A stretch of DNA of 64,000 nucleotides from Rhodoligotrophos sp. CJ14 (GCF_038811545.1 NZ_CP133319.1:2199516-2263515); one strand, 5' to 3'. Counted from the stretch's first letter, positions 7,623-17,159 are shown. Made by a program: numbers and translations. Notes: generated from the letters alone by a model not told the origin.

Positions 7623-9310
7623 TGTCCCACCTGCGCGACCTGAACCCGGTGGTGAAACTGTTCCTCGCGGGCAATCGGAGGCCGTTGCTCAGGGGGGCGC
7701 TGCTCTCCATGGCCACCGTTCTCTCGGGGGTTGCCCTGCTCGGGCTGTCCGGCTGGTTCATCACCGCCACCGCCATTGCCGGCCTGACCACCGCCACGGC
7801 ACTCGCCTTCGATGTCTTTGCGCCATCGGCCGGGATCCGGTTCCTGGCACTCACGCGCACCGCCGCTCGCTACGGGGAAAGGCTCACCACCCACGATGCG
7901 ACCTTGCGGGTGCTGAGCGCCCTGCGCGAGCGCCTGTTCAGGGGCTGGGCGGAGCCCGGCGCGGCGGCACAGTTGCTGCACCAGCCCGCCCGGCTTCTCT
8001 TCCGACTCACGCTCGACGTCGACGCGCTCGATTCGCTCTACCTGCGCGTGGTGGTGCCGCTCGGTGCCGCCATCGCCGTGGCCATGGCCGCGGGCTTGGT
8101 CTTCGGGCTGATCGATCCCCTCGCCGGCCTTGCCCTTGCCGCCGTTCTTCTCGGCGCGGGACTCGGCGTTCCACTGGGCGCCGCGCGGGCGGCCCAGCGC
8201 CCGACACGCCGCCGTGCCCACGCGCTCGAGGCGTTGCGCGCGCGGGTGATCGACCTGGTGGCGGGGCAGACGGAGCTTGCCATGGCCGGCCGGCTTCCCG
8301 CACAGCTGGGGGCCGTGGCCGCAGCGGACCTGCGGCTTGCCGAGACCGACAACGCACTCAACCAAATCGAGACGCAGGTCAGCGCGACCTTCGGATTCCT
8401 GAGCGCCCTCCTGCTCGCTGGAGCGCTCGTCGTCCTGGCCGCCTTTGCCGAAGGCGGCACGATCGGTGCGCCCGTCGCCGCTCTCGGTCTGCTCGTCGCC
8501 CTGGCTGCGCTCGAACCGTTTGCCGCCTTGCGCCGCGGCGCCGTCGACCTCGGCCGCACCCTGCTTGCGGCCCGCCGGATCGCACCCCGCCTGGCACCGG
8601 CGCAACAGGCCCCGAGCACACCCTTGCCACCGGACGGATTTGCCGCCCAGCTTTCGCGGGTGACAGTGAGGCATCCCGGCGCGACCGATCCGGTCCTCGA
8701 AGAGCTCTCGCTGACCATCCGTGACGGCGAGCGGCTGGCGCTCATCGGCCCCAGCGGTGCGGGCAAATCGACGATCCTCAAGCTGCTGGCCGGCGAATTG
8801 CCGGTGGAGCAGGGATGCTTCAGCGGTCATACCGCAACCCTGCTCACCCAACGCACCGAGCTGTTCCAGGACAGCCTGCGCGACAACCTGCGCCTGGCAG
8901 CCCCGCGGGCCGACGACGCCCGGCTCACGGATGCCCTTGAGGCGGCCGGCCTCGCCAAGGACGTGAAAGCCTTGCCGGAAGGGCTTGACATGCGCCTCGG
9001 CGAGGGCGGGATCGGCCTCTCGGGCGGGCAGTCGCGCAGGCTGGCGCTCGCCCGCCTGCTCCTGCGCGATGCTCGGCTATGGCTGTTGGACGAGCCGACA
9101 GAGGGGCTGGACGGCACGACGGCGCGCGACGTGCTGGCGAGGCTTGCCGCGCGGGCGGGGCAACGCACCGTCGTCATCGCCACGCATATTCGGCGGGAGG
9201 CGGCCATAGCCGACCGCCTCGTGATCATGGACCGCGGACGCATCACTGCCATGGCGCGGCGCGGAGAGACGGCCTTCGATGCCGCCCTTTCCGCGCTGCG
9301 CCCGGATTGA
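7619..9310 (+). CDS. cydC: Thiol-reductant ABC exporter subunit CydC
   Basis: A 563-residue half-transporter. The membrane domain occupies about 1-320 and the ABC domain carries Walker A GPSGAGKST, signature LSGGQSRRLALARL and Walker B LWLLDEPTEGLD. It is translationally coupled to cydD through an ATGA overlap. The partner of CydD in the inner membrane, required for maturation of the bd oxidase encoded just downstream. Confidence 0.93.
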   Translation: MMSHLRDLNPVVKLFLAGNRRPLLRGALLSMATVLSGVALLGLSGWFITATAIAGLTTATALAFDVFAPSAGIRFLALTRTAARYGERLTTHDATLRVLSALRERLFRGWAEPGAAAQLLHQPARLLFRLTLDVDALDSLYLRVVVPLGAAIAVAMAAGLVFGLIDPLAGLALAAVLLGAGLGVPLGAARAAQRPTRRRAHALEALRARVIDLVAGQTELAMAGRLPAQLGAVAAADLRLAETDNALNQIETQVSATFGFLSALLLAGALVVLAAFAEGGTIGAPVAALGLLVALAALEPFAALRRGAVDLGRTLLAARRIAPRLAPAQQAPSTPLPPDGFAAQLSRVTVRHPGATDPVLEELSLTIRDGERLALIGPSGAGKSTILKLLAGELPVEQGCFSGHTATLLTQRTELFQDSLRDNLRLAAPRADDARLTDALEAAGLAKDVKALPEGLDMRLGEGGIGLSGGQSRRLALARLLLRDARLWLLDEPTEGLDGTTARDVLARLAARAGQRTVVIATHIRREAAIADRLVIMDRGRITAMARRGETAFDAALSALRPD

Positions 9311-9350
9311 GCCCGCACGAGCAGGAGGCCGGCGCAACCGGACGAAACAG

Positions 9351-10928
9351 ATGGAACTCGACGTTGTAGACCTCTCGCGCCTGCAATTCGCGATCACGGC
9401 GCTCTATCACTTCCTGTTCGTACCGCTCACGCTCGGCCTGGCGGTGCTGCTGGCAATCATGGAGACGGTCTATGTCATGACCGGGCGCGCGATCTGGCGC
9501 GACATGACCAAGTTCTGGGGCACGCTGTTCGGCATCAACTTCGTCCTCGGCGTCGCCACGGGCCTGGTCATGGAATTCCAGTTCGGCATGAACTGGAGCT
9601 ATTACAGCCATTATGTCGGCGACATCTTCGGTGCGCCGCTCGCCATCGAGGGCCTGATGGCCTTCTTCCTCGAGGCGACCTTCGTCGGCCTGTTCTTCTT
9701 CGGATGGGACAAGCTGTCGAAGCTCGGCCATCTCACGGCCACCTGGGCCGTCGCCATCGGCTCCAATCTCTCGGCCCTGTGGATCCTCATCGCCAATGGC
9801 TGGATGCAGAACCCCGTGGGCTCGACCTTCAATCCCGAGACCATGCGCATGGAGGTGACCGACTTCTTCGCCGTGCTGATGAACCCGGTCGCCCAGGCGA
9901 AATTCGTGCACACTGTCTCGGCGGGCTATGTCACCGCCGCCGTATTCGTGCTCGGCGTCTCGGCCTGGTACCTGCTCAAGGGCCGCCATATGGAGCTGGC
10001 CAAGCGCTCGATGACCGTGGCCGCGTCCTTCGGCCTTGCCGCCTCGCTCTCGGTGGTCGTGCTCGGCGACGAGAGCGGCTACCTGTCCACCGAGCATCAG
10101 AAGATGAAGCTCGCCGCCATTGAGGCCATGTGGAAGACCGAGCCGGCCCCAGCCGCCTTCACCCTGTTCGGCTTCCCCGACCAGGCGAGCCGGGAAACCC
10201 ATTATGCGGTCCATGTGCCGTGGGTGATGGGCCTGATCGGCACACGCTCGCTCACCACGGAAATCCCGGGCATCGAGGAGCTGGTCGAGCACGCAAAGGT
10301 CCGCATCCGCAACGGCATCGTCGCTTTCGACGCACTGCAGAAGATCCGGGCCGCCGGCAGCACGACCGCGATCGCGCCCGAATTGCGCGCCGCCTTCGAG
10401 GACAATGGCCATGATCTCGGCTACGCGCTCCTTTTGAAGCGCTACCTGGATGACCCGCGGCAGGCCACCGACGCGGAGATAGAGCGTGCCGCCTGGGACA
10501 CCGTTCCGCATGTGCCCTCGCTGTTCTGGTCGTTCCGCATCATGGTCGGCCTGGGCTTCTTCTTCATCGTGCTCACCGCCGTCTTCTTCTTCCTCTCGGC
10601 CCGGCGCCAGCTCGACCGCTATCCCTTCCTGCTGCGGGTTGCCGTCGTGGCGATCCCGCTGCCATGGGTCGCCGCGGAACTGGGCTGGGTCGTCGCCGAA
10701 TTCGGACGGCAGCCCTGGATTATCGAGGGCGTGCTGCCGACGGCGGCGGCCGTCTCCAGTCTCGGCGCCTCCACGGTGCTGCTCACCATCGCCGGCTTCG
10801 TAGCGATCTATACGGTGCTGATTGTCGTCGAGATGACGCTCATGCTGCGCGCGATCCGCAAGGGTCCCGAGGATGAGGAAGCACCGACGCCGCAACCACT
10901 CTCCATGTCCCTTGCAGCCGCGGAATGA
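9351..10928 (+). CDS. cydA: Cytochrome bd ubiquinol oxidase subunit I
   Basis: A 525-residue multi-helix protein beginning MELDVVDLSRLQFA. It shows the CydA hallmarks: LYHFLFVPLTLGLA around the first heme-ligand His, the quinol-binding region, and the conserved GRQPWIIEG motif. It oxidises ubiquinol and reduces oxygen with high affinity, carrying hemes b558, b595 and d with subunit II. The start at 9351 matches the family N-terminus; an upstream ATG at 9279 would overlap cydC. Third gene of the cyd operon. Confidence 0.95.
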   Translation: MELDVVDLSRLQFAITALYHFLFVPLTLGLAVLLAIMETVYVMTGRAIWRDMTKFWGTLFGINFVLGVATGLVMEFQFGMNWSYYSHYVGDIFGAPLAIEGLMAFFLEATFVGLFFFGWDKLSKLGHLTATWAVAIGSNLSALWILIANGWMQNPVGSTFNPETMRMEVTDFFAVLMNPVAQAKFVHTVSAGYVTAAVFVLGVSAWYLLKGRHMELAKRSMTVAASFGLAASLSVVVLGDESGYLSTEHQKMKLAAIEAMWKTEPAPAAFTLFGFPDQASRETHYAVHVPWVMGLIGTRSLTTEIPGIEELVEHAKVRIRNGIVAFDALQKIRAAGSTTAIAPELRAAFEDNGHDLGYALLLKRYLDDPRQATDAEIERAAWDTVPHVPSLFWSFRIMVGLGFFFIVLTAVFFFLSARRQLDRYPFLLRVAVVAIPLPWVAAELGWVVAEFGRQPWIIEGVLPTAAAVSSLGASTVLLTIAGFVAIYTVLIVVEMTLMLRAIRKGPEDEEAPTPQPLSMSLAAAE

Positions 10929-10932
10929 TGCA

Positions 10933-12090
10933 ATGATCCTGCATGAACTGATCGACTATGATACCCTTCGCGTCGTCTGGTGGCTGCTGCTCGGCATCTT
11001 GCTGATCGGCTTTGCCGTGATGGACGGGTTCGATCTCGGCACCGGCGCACTCCTGCCTTTCGTGGCTAAGACCGACACCGAGCGCCGCGTCGTGATCAAT
11101 GCGGTGGGCCCGGTCTGGGAGGGTAATCAGGTCTGGCTGGTGCTCGGCGGCGGGGCCGTCTTCGCCGCCTGGCCGCCGCTTTATGCGGTCTCCTTCTCAG
11201 GCTTCTATCTCGCGATGTTCGCCATCCTGTTCGCGCTCATCCTGCGTCCGATCGCGTTCAAATATCGCTCGAAGCGCGAGAGCACGGCCTGGCGCACAAC
11301 TTGGGACTGGGCGCTGTTCGTCGGCGGCTTCGTGCCGGCGCTAATCTTGGGCGTCGCGGTCGGCAATGTCCTGCAGGGCGTGCCCTTCCGCCTCAATGAC
11401 GAACTTCGCATCTTCTATGACGGAACGACCCTGTTCGAGCTGCTCAACCCGTTTGCGCTGCTCTGCGGCCTCTTGTCGGTAGCCATGCTGGTGATGCACG
11501 GAGCGGCGTGGCTGGTGCTGAAGACGCAAGGGCCGGTGGCGCGGCGCGCGCGGAACTTTGGCGGGCTTGCAGCGATCGGCACGATGGTGCTATTCGCCAT
11601 CGGCGGGCTTTGGCTGTGGCTGGGCATAGACGGCTACCGCATCACCAGCGAGGTCGCGACAGCCGGTGCCTCGAACCCGCTGGCCAAGACCGTGGAGCAG
11701 GCCTCCGGCGTCTGGTTCGGCAACTATGTCGGCCATGGCTGGATGGTAATCGCACCGGCGCTGGGCTTCATTGGTGCGGCAAGCGCCCTGGGCTTCATGC
11801 TCGCCCGTCGCGAGGTGGCGACCGTGCTGGCGAGCGCCTCGTCCATTCTCGGAATCATCTCCACCGTCGGCTTGTCGATGTTCCCGTTCATCCTTCCCTC
11901 CTCGGTCGACCCCAAATCGAGCCTGACCGTGTGGGACGCATCGTCGAGCCACCTGACGCTCTTCATCATGCTGGTGGTGACCGTGATCTTCGTGCCCGTC
12001 ATCGTTGCCTACACGGCCTGGGTGTACCGGGTGCTCTGGGGCAAGGTGGACGAAAAGGCCATCACCGATGGCAGCGGGCACGCTTACTGA
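10933..12090 (+). CDS. cydB: Cytochrome bd ubiquinol oxidase subunit II
   Basis: A 385-residue protein with about nine membrane helices, starting MILHELIDYDTLRVVWWLLLG. The N-terminal GFAVMDGFDLGTGALLPF, the EGNQVW motif and overall length are typical of CydB, the structural partner of CydA. It starts 4 bp after the cydA stop codon, so the two are coupled. The downstream gene is the small accessory subunit cydX. Confidence 0.95.
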   Translation: MILHELIDYDTLRVVWWLLLGILLIGFAVMDGFDLGTGALLPFVAKTDTERRVVINAVGPVWEGNQVWLVLGGGAVFAAWPPLYAVSFSGFYLAMFAILFALILRPIAFKYRSKRESTAWRTTWDWALFVGGFVPALILGVAVGNVLQGVPFRLNDELRIFYDGTTLFELLNPFALLCGLLSVAMLVMHGAAWLVLKTQGPVARRARNFGGLAAIGTMVLFAIGGLWLWLGIDGYRITSEVATAGASNPLAKTVEQASGVWFGNYVGHGWMVIAPALGFIGAASALGFMLARREVATVLASASSILGIISTVGLSMFPFILPSSVDPKSSLTVWDASSSHLTLFIMLVVTVIFVPVIVAYTAWVYRVLWGKVDEKAITDGSGHAY

Positions 12091-12107
12091 ACTGAAAGGA
12101 GAATGAC

Positions 12108-12236
12108 ATGTGGTATTTCGCCTGGATGCTCGGCCTGCCGCTCGCAGCCGCCTTCGCCGTGCTCAACGCCATGTGGTACGAGCTGATGAACGAAGAAGCC
12201 GCCGCACCCCAGCAGGCAGTCGGACCCGGCAACTGA
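12108..12236 (+). CDS. cydX: Cytochrome bd small subunit CydX
   Basis: A 42-residue protein: MWYFAWMLGLPLAAAF, then a second Trp-Tyr (AMWYELMNEE) and a short polar tail. One hydrophobic helix with the N-terminal MWYFAW signature and the LN...WYE motif identify CydX/CbdX, which stabilises the heme environment of the bd oxidase. A clear AAAGGAG ribosome-binding site lies just upstream. Located 17 bp after cydB. Its stop codon falls inside the FixK box that drives the next genes. Confidence 0.9.
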   Translation: MWYFAWMLGLPLAAAFAVLNAMWYELMNEEAAAPQQAVGPGN

Positions 12237-12246
12237 TACAGATCAA
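12233..12246 (+). promoter_or_regulatory. FixK/FNR box overlapping the cydX stop codon
   Basis: CTGATACAGATCAA differs from TTGAT-N4-ATCAA at one base. It begins within the final codons of cydX and ends 67 bp before the ATG at 12314, the spacing seen at the cyd and ABC-exporter promoters. It should give the following three genes their own start site inside the larger run. Confidence 0.65.
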
Positions 12247-12313
12247 TGCCCGTTGGGCCCTAAGGGAACTAGTAGCTCTCGCCAGAGCATCGCTGCCTGA
12301 TCGGAGAACGCTA

Positions 12314-12754
12314 ATGGGAACGCGCATTCATCATGATGAGCATGTGCTGGTTTGCGACGGCAGGAAAGGCTTTCTTCTGCACAACGAAGGTGATGCCACC
12401 GACTTGAACCTGAAGGTCGAGCAAGTGTTCAAGGCTGGAGAAAACCCTTCGGCGGCGGCGCAAGGCGCTGACCGGCCGGGCCGGCAGCAGGGCCGTAATT
12501 TTCCGACCAGCGCCTTCGAGCAGACGGATTGGCACCAAAGGGTCGAAACGGAATTCGTGCGCGAGGTCGCCGAGGCGATCAACGCGCTCGCGAACGGAAA
12601 GGCCCTCGGTCCGCTGGTCGTCATCGCGCCGCCGCAAGCCTTGGCGGAGATCCGGCGCCATCTGCATCCGGCCGTAACCGTGAAAGCCGAGCTCAGCAAG
12701 GAACTGACCAACCTACCCGCTCACGAAATAGAGAATCACTTGGCTAATCTGTAG
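12314..12754 (+). CDS. Host-attachment-type protein (BaeRF/Host_attach family)
   Basis: A 146-residue protein beginning MGTRIHHDEHVLVCDGRKG. It has the family layout: an N-terminal strand with a Asp-Gly-x-Lys turn, a middle FPTSAFEQTDWHQ segment, and the C-terminal LVVIAPPQALAEIRRHL and KELTNLPAHEIENHL motifs. The family was named from Agrobacterium attachment studies but is related to release-factor-like (baeRF) folds; the molecular role is not settled. GGAG lies 7 bp before the ATG. First gene in a three-gene unit with a USP and a permease. Confidence 0.82.
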   Translation: MGTRIHHDEHVLVCDGRKGFLLHNEGDATDLNLKVEQVFKAGENPSAAAQGADRPGRQQGRNFPTSAFEQTDWHQRVETEFVREVAEAINALANGKALGPLVVIAPPQALAEIRRHLHPAVTVKAELSKELTNLPAHEIENHLANL

Positions 12755-12785
12755 TCGGACCCCGCAGTCCGCTTTGGAGGCGATC

Positions 12786-13208
12786 ATGTTCAAGAATATA
12801 CTTGTTGCGGTGGATCTTGCCGAAGTCGAGCGGTCGCAGGAGACACTCGAGGCAGCGGCGGAACAGGCCAAGTCCAGCAACGGCATGGTCCACGTCGTCT
12901 ATATCCGCCCGATGCTCATCGAGGCTGTGCTCGAATACCTGCCGGAGAATTATTATAGCGAGGAGGAGCGGACATCGCTGGCGGCACTGCAGGACATGGC
13001 AGACAAGGCCGGGCTGCCGCGTGACCGTGTCTCGTTCTCATGCCCGATAGGCTCCGCTTATGAGAAGGTGCTCGAAGCCGCGCGCGAGCACAATGCCGAC
13101 CTCATCGTCGTCGGCGCTCACCGCACGGGGATGACCGGCTTCCTCCTCGGGTCCAACGCTGCCCGCGTGGTGCGGCATGCCCCGTGCTCGGTCCTGGTCG
13201 CGCGTTAG
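12786..13208 (+). CDS. Universal stress protein, single UspA domain
   Basis: A 140-residue UspA-fold protein starting MFKNILVAVDLAEVERS. The ATP-binding loop is GAHRTGMTGFLLGSNAARV, in which the second loop glycine position appears shifted (HRTG), but the GS end is present. The ATG at 12786 follows TGGAGG by 5 bp. It lies 31 bp after the host-attachment gene and 25 bp before a permease, so these are likely one transcript under the box at 12233. Confidence 0.9.
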   Translation: MFKNILVAVDLAEVERSQETLEAAAEQAKSSNGMVHVVYIRPMLIEAVLEYLPENYYSEEERTSLAALQDMADKAGLPRDRVSFSCPIGSAYEKVLEAAREHNADLIVVGAHRTGMTGFLLGSNAARVVRHAPCSVLVAR

Positions 13209-13233
13209 CTTCAGCTTGGTTGCGAACCGTCAA

Positions 13234-14460
13234 ATGACGCCCAGCCAAACAGCTTTGGACGTGCCCGCGCCGCAACGCCTGCCCCGTGTTCTCGGCCCCG
13301 CGCTCCTCACCTTTTATGGACTCGGCGTCATTATCGGTGCCGGCATATACGTTCTCGTGGGCACCGTCATAGGGACTGCGGGTCAGGCGGCGCCTTGGGC
13401 ATTTCTTCTCGCCGGCCTTGTGGCGGGCCTAACCGGCCTTTCCTATGCGGAGCTGTCGGTGCGCTATCCCGAAGCCGCTGGTGCAACGGCGTTCGTCAAG
13501 GAGGGGTTCGGCTCGGATCGGCTGTCGCAGCTGACCGGCCTCATCCTCGCAGCGGTGGTCATCGGCACGACAGCCTCCATTGCCCGTGGCAGCATCGGTT
13601 ATATCGAGCACTATCTCGGCATCTCGTCTCCGTTGATCGCCGGCGGCATCGTGCTGATCTTCACGGGCATCGCCTGCCTTGGCGTGCGGGAAAGCGTCGG
13701 GCTTGCCGCACTCATGACGGTGATCGAAATCGGAGGTTTAGGCGTGGTCGTGCTCGCCGGATGGCAGATCGGCGGATTGCAAGGGCTTACTGCTCTCGAT
13801 CCATGGCCGACCGGCCTTGGTGCTCTCGCCTCCGGGGCCTTCATTGCCTTCTTTGCATTCATCGGCTTCGAGAACCTGGCCAATATGGCGGAAGAGGCCC
13901 GCCAGCCGCAACGCAGCCTGCCGCGCGCCATCCTTTTCAGTCTGATCATTAGCGCCGTACTCTATGCCGCGGTAACCGTCGCCCTCCTGGTTGCCGTTCC
14001 ACTGGCGCAGATCTCAGAGTCATCTGCTCCACTGCTGCTTGTCATCAGACAGTCGGCGTGGCTGTCACCTGATCTGTTCGCGGCAGCGGCACTCATTGCC
14101 GTGCTGAATGGCGTGCTCATCCAGTTGGTCATGCTGGGCCGGCTCCTGTTTGGGATGGCTCGCCGAGGCTGGCTCCCAAACCAGCTCGCTAACCTGGCAA
14201 CCCGGCTGAAGACCCCCGTACGGGCGACTCTGGCCGGGGGGATCATCACGTCGGCGTTAACGGTGGCCTTTCCTCTCGCGTCCCTCGTGAGCGCGAGCAG
14301 CACGATCACGCTCCTGGTCTTCATCCTCGTGAATCTCGCTCTTTGGCAGATCAAGCAGCGTCGGAGCCCGACCGGAGCGGGCTTCACAGTTCCGAAGCAG
14401 CTTCCGCTTGTGGCCGCTCTGGCCAATCTGTGTCTGATCCTTGCCCAGGCGCTGGCTTAG
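13234..14460 (+). CDS. APC-family amino-acid permease
   Basis: A 408-residue integral membrane protein with about 11-12 hydrophobic segments. The first helix carries the APC motif GLGVIIGAGIYVLVG and helix 2-3 the LSYAELSVRYPEAAGA motif. Both are typical of amino-acid/cation symporters of this superfamily. The substrate cannot be read from sequence. It is last in the host-attachment / USP / permease unit and ends convergently, 23 bp from the acyl-CoA synthetase gene. Confidence 0.85.
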   Translation: MTPSQTALDVPAPQRLPRVLGPALLTFYGLGVIIGAGIYVLVGTVIGTAGQAAPWAFLLAGLVAGLTGLSYAELSVRYPEAAGATAFVKEGFGSDRLSQLTGLILAAVVIGTTASIARGSIGYIEHYLGISSPLIAGGIVLIFTGIACLGVRESVGLAALMTVIEIGGLGVVVLAGWQIGGLQGLTALDPWPTGLGALASGAFIAFFAFIGFENLANMAEEARQPQRSLPRAILFSLIISAVLYAAVTVALLVAVPLAQISESSAPLLLVIRQSAWLSPDLFAAAALIAVLNGVLIQLVMLGRLLFGMARRGWLPNQLANLATRLKTPVRATLAGGIITSALTVAFPLASLVSASSTITLLVFILVNLALWQIKQRRSPTGAGFTVPKQLPLVAALANLCLILAQALA

Positions 14461-14483
14461 CGTCCTCGGAGGAGGATGTTCTG

Positions 14484-17159
14484 CTAGTACCGCAAATCCA
14501 ATGCGGCGACGAACAGGCCCGGCTCTCGAGGGTCGTGGCGGACGGTGAAGCCGAGCTCACGCGCCATCTGCAGCATCTTGGCATTCTCGCTGAGGATAAT
14601 CCCCTCGATCCGATTGAGCCCGTCCGCGCGGCCATAGGCGATCAAGTGCTGCAGTAAGGCCCAACCCAGGCCGCGGCCCTGGAGATCGCTGCGGACCAGA
14701 ACGCCGTATTCGGCAAGCTGATGGTCGGGATCGGCCGAGAGGCGCGCGACACCAGCCAAGGCGCCGGCGGCATCGAGGGCAACGAATGCGATTTCCCGGT
14801 CATAGTCGAGCTGGGTGAGCCGAACGAGCATCTCGCGGGAGAATTGCTTCTGCGGCGCAAAAAAGCGCAGCCGCATGTCGTCGGCCGAGACACGAGCGAC
14901 AAAGTCCGGGTAAAGCGATGCGTCCGCCGGCCGGATCGGCCGCAGCCGATAGAGATGGCCGCCCAGATCGAGCTCCTTTTCCCAACCGGACGGATAGGGC
15001 CGGATGAGAAGATCCGGATTGGGGGCTGTACGATCGATCTCAGCCGGAGCTATTTCGATGCGCGCGTCCAAGGCGACGACGCCGGCGCTGTCGGCCAGCA
15101 GCGGATTGATATCCATGGCCACGAGGCAGGGAAAGTCGACCACCATCTGCGAAAGGCCGTTGAGGGCGCGAAGGATGGCGGCCCGGTCCGCCGGCCTCCG
15201 GTCGCGGTAGCCGGCGAGCAGGCGGCCGATCCGGGTCTGATCGACGAGATCACCCGCCAGCACGTCGTCGAGCGGCGGCAGGGCGATGGACGTGTCGTCA
15301 AGCACCTCGACCGCGATACCGCCGGCGCCGAACAGGATCACCGGCCCGAAGATCGGGTCGCGATTGAGCCCGAGAATGAGCTCGTGAGCACCCTTCCGCG
15401 CGACCATGGGCTGCAGCACATAACCGTCGATCACATCGGCGGAAGCGGCGGCCGCGACCCGCTGCGCGATAGCTTCTGCCGCCTCCCGCGCGGCCGCGGG
15501 CGTGGTCACGTCCAGGATGACGCCGCCCACGTCGGATTTGTGCGTGACGGCCTTCGACAGCAGCTTGACGGCGATGGCGCCGCTCGAACCCAGCAGCCGC
15601 CCCGCGGCATTCTCCGTCTCCTCTGCCGAGTGCACCACCACTGTTTCCGGCGTGGGAATGCCATAGGCGACTATGGCCGCCTTGGCTTCCGGCTCGGTCA
15701 GCATGCGCCGGCCTTCGGCTGCCGCCTGGCGGAAAATGGCCCGCACCGTCTCGCGGTCGCCACGAACCATCTCGCCTTGGGCTTGCGGCACCCGGGAGAG
15801 CATAGCCTGCGCACGCGACCACTTGCTCAGATAGGTCATGGCGATCGCCGCGTCGGACGGGGTTTCGTAGCTCGCCACGCCGGCCTCTTGAAGGATGCGG
15901 CGTCCCTCCCGGGCCGTGTGCTCGCCCAACCAGCAGGCCAGCACGGGCTTTCCCGCGATCGTGCCCGCCCGTACCAGGGATGCAACGGCCTGCGCAGCCT
16001 CGGCCGCAGAGGCAATACCCGTCGGACAGTTCAGCACCAGGAGCGCCTCGACGTCCGGATCGGCGGCAACTGCCGCAACTGCAGCCCGGTAGCGCTCGGG
16101 CGGCGCATCGCCGATGATGTCGACCGGATTGGCGCGGGACCAGTTCACCGGCAACATGCGATCGAGCGTCTCGATGGTTCCGGCCGACAATGTCGCCAGC
16201 TTGCCCTTGCCATCCATGAGCTGATCGACCGCCAGCACGCCCGCGCCGCCACCATTGGTGACGATGCCCACCCGCGCCTGCCGCAAGGGGCGGAACCGCG
16301 CAATGGTTTCCGTCGCGTCGAACAACTCGCCAAGACTGCCGACCCTGAGAATGCCGGCCCGCGCGAGGACCGCCTCCACAACCCGGTCCGATCCGGCGAG
16401 CGCTCCGGTGTGGGTCGCAGCGGCACGCGCCGCCTCCTGATGTCGCCCGGGCTTGATGGCGATCACCGGTTTGAGCCGCGATGCAGCCCTGGCCGCCGAC
16501 AGGAATTTGCGCGGGGCCGGGATCGACTCGAGATACATGACGATCGCGCGGGTTTGCGGGTCGTTGGCGAGCAGGTCGAGATAATCGCCGACGTCCACGT
16601 CAGCCATGTCGCCCAGAGACGCGATCTGAGAGAAGCCCACGCCATTATCGGCGGCCCAGTCGATTAGCGAGACGGCGATGGCGCCCGACTGGGAGATCAG
16701 CGCGATATGGCCGGGGCGCGCGCCCATATGGGCGAAGCTGGCATTGAGCTTGGCCGGCGGGATGACCAGGCCAACGGTGTTCGGGCCAATGATCCGGAAG
16801 AGATGGGGCCTTGCGGCATCCAGCATCGCCTGGCGCTGCGCCGGGCTGAGCCCCGCCGTGATCACCACCGCAATGCGGCAGCCCTTGTCGCATAAGTCAC
16901 GCACGATTCCGGGTACGGTATCCGGCGGCGTGACGATGATGGCGAGATCAGGCGTGCCGGGTATGTCCTTGATCTTGCCATAGCAGCGCAGGCCCGCGAC
17001 CCTCCGGTACTTGGGATTGACCGGCCAGATGAGCCCTGCGAAGCCGCCAGCCACGATGTTGTCGAGGACCACGGTGCCGACCGCGCCCGGCCGGCGCGAT
17101 GCGCCGATCACCGCAACGGATTTGGGATGGAGGGCTGTTGCGAGGTTGCGGATCGTCAT
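14484..17159 (-). CDS. ADP-forming acyl-CoA synthetase fused to a GNAT acetyltransferase (Pat-like)
   Basis: An 891-residue fusion. Order: CoA-binding Rossmann domain (about 1-130, with AVIGASRRPGAVG), succinyl-CoA-ligase-like flavodoxin domains (to about 460), ATP-grasp domain (about 480-690), and a C-terminal GNAT domain (about 720-891, with the acetyl-CoA loop RSDLQGRGLGWALL). The motif THTGALAG keeps the histidine at the phosphohistidine position, which is lost in some Pat protein acetyltransferases, so acyl-CoA synthetase activity may be retained. Pat enzymes acetylate and silence acyl-CoA synthetases. The start at 17159 is 66 bp from a FixK box shared with the divergent exporter operon. 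Confidence 0.9.
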   Translation of the reverse strand: MTIRNLATALHPKSVAVIGASRRPGAVGTVVLDNIVAGGFAGLIWPVNPKYRRVAGLRCYGKIKDIPGTPDLAIIVTPPDTVPGIVRDLCDKGCRIAVVITAGLSPAQRQAMLDAARPHLFRIIGPNTVGLVIPPAKLNASFAHMGARPGHIALISQSGAIAVSLIDWAADNGVGFSQIASLGDMADVDVGDYLDLLANDPQTRAIVMYLESIPAPRKFLSAARAASRLKPVIAIKPGRHQEAARAAATHTGALAGSDRVVEAVLARAGILRVGSLGELFDATETIARFRPLRQARVGIVTNGGGAGVLAVDQLMDGKGKLATLSAGTIETLDRMLPVNWSRANPVDIIGDAPPERYRAAVAAVAADPDVEALLVLNCPTGIASAAEAAQAVASLVRAGTIAGKPVLACWLGEHTAREGRRILQEAGVASYETPSDAAIAMTYLSKWSRAQAMLSRVPQAQGEMVRGDRETVRAIFRQAAAEGRRMLTEPEAKAAIVAYGIPTPETVVVHSAEETENAAGRLLGSSGAIAVKLLSKAVTHKSDVGGVILDVTTPAAAREAAEAIAQRVAAAASADVIDGYVLQPMVARKGAHELILGLNRDPIFGPVILFGAGGIAVEVLDDTSIALPPLDDVLAGDLVDQTRIGRLLAGYRDRRPADRAAILRALNGLSQMVVDFPCLVAMDINPLLADSAGVVALDARIEIAPAEIDRTAPNPDLLIRPYPSGWEKELDLGGHLYRLRPIRPADASLYPDFVARVSADDMRLRFFAPQKQFSREMLVRLTQLDYDREIAFVALDAAGALAGVARLSADPDHQLAEYGVLVRSDLQGRGLGWALLQHLIAYGRADGLNRIEGIILSENAKMLQMARELGFTVRHDPREPGLFVAALDLRY

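Noticed and set aside
6045-8851. Long minus-strand open frames (501 and 712 codons) antisense to cydD and cydC
   Set aside because: They lie opposite conserved ABC transporter genes, encode low-complexity Gly/Arg/Gln-rich text with no domain, and are expected in GC-rich DNA.
9243-10895. Minus-strand open frame of 550 codons antisense to cydA
   Set aside because: It mirrors a clear cydA gene and has repetitive charged composition with no recognisable motif.
14721-16667. Plus-strand open frame of 648 codons antisense to the Pat-like gene
   Set aside because: The minus strand encodes a well-recognised fusion enzyme; the plus-strand text is a composition artefact.
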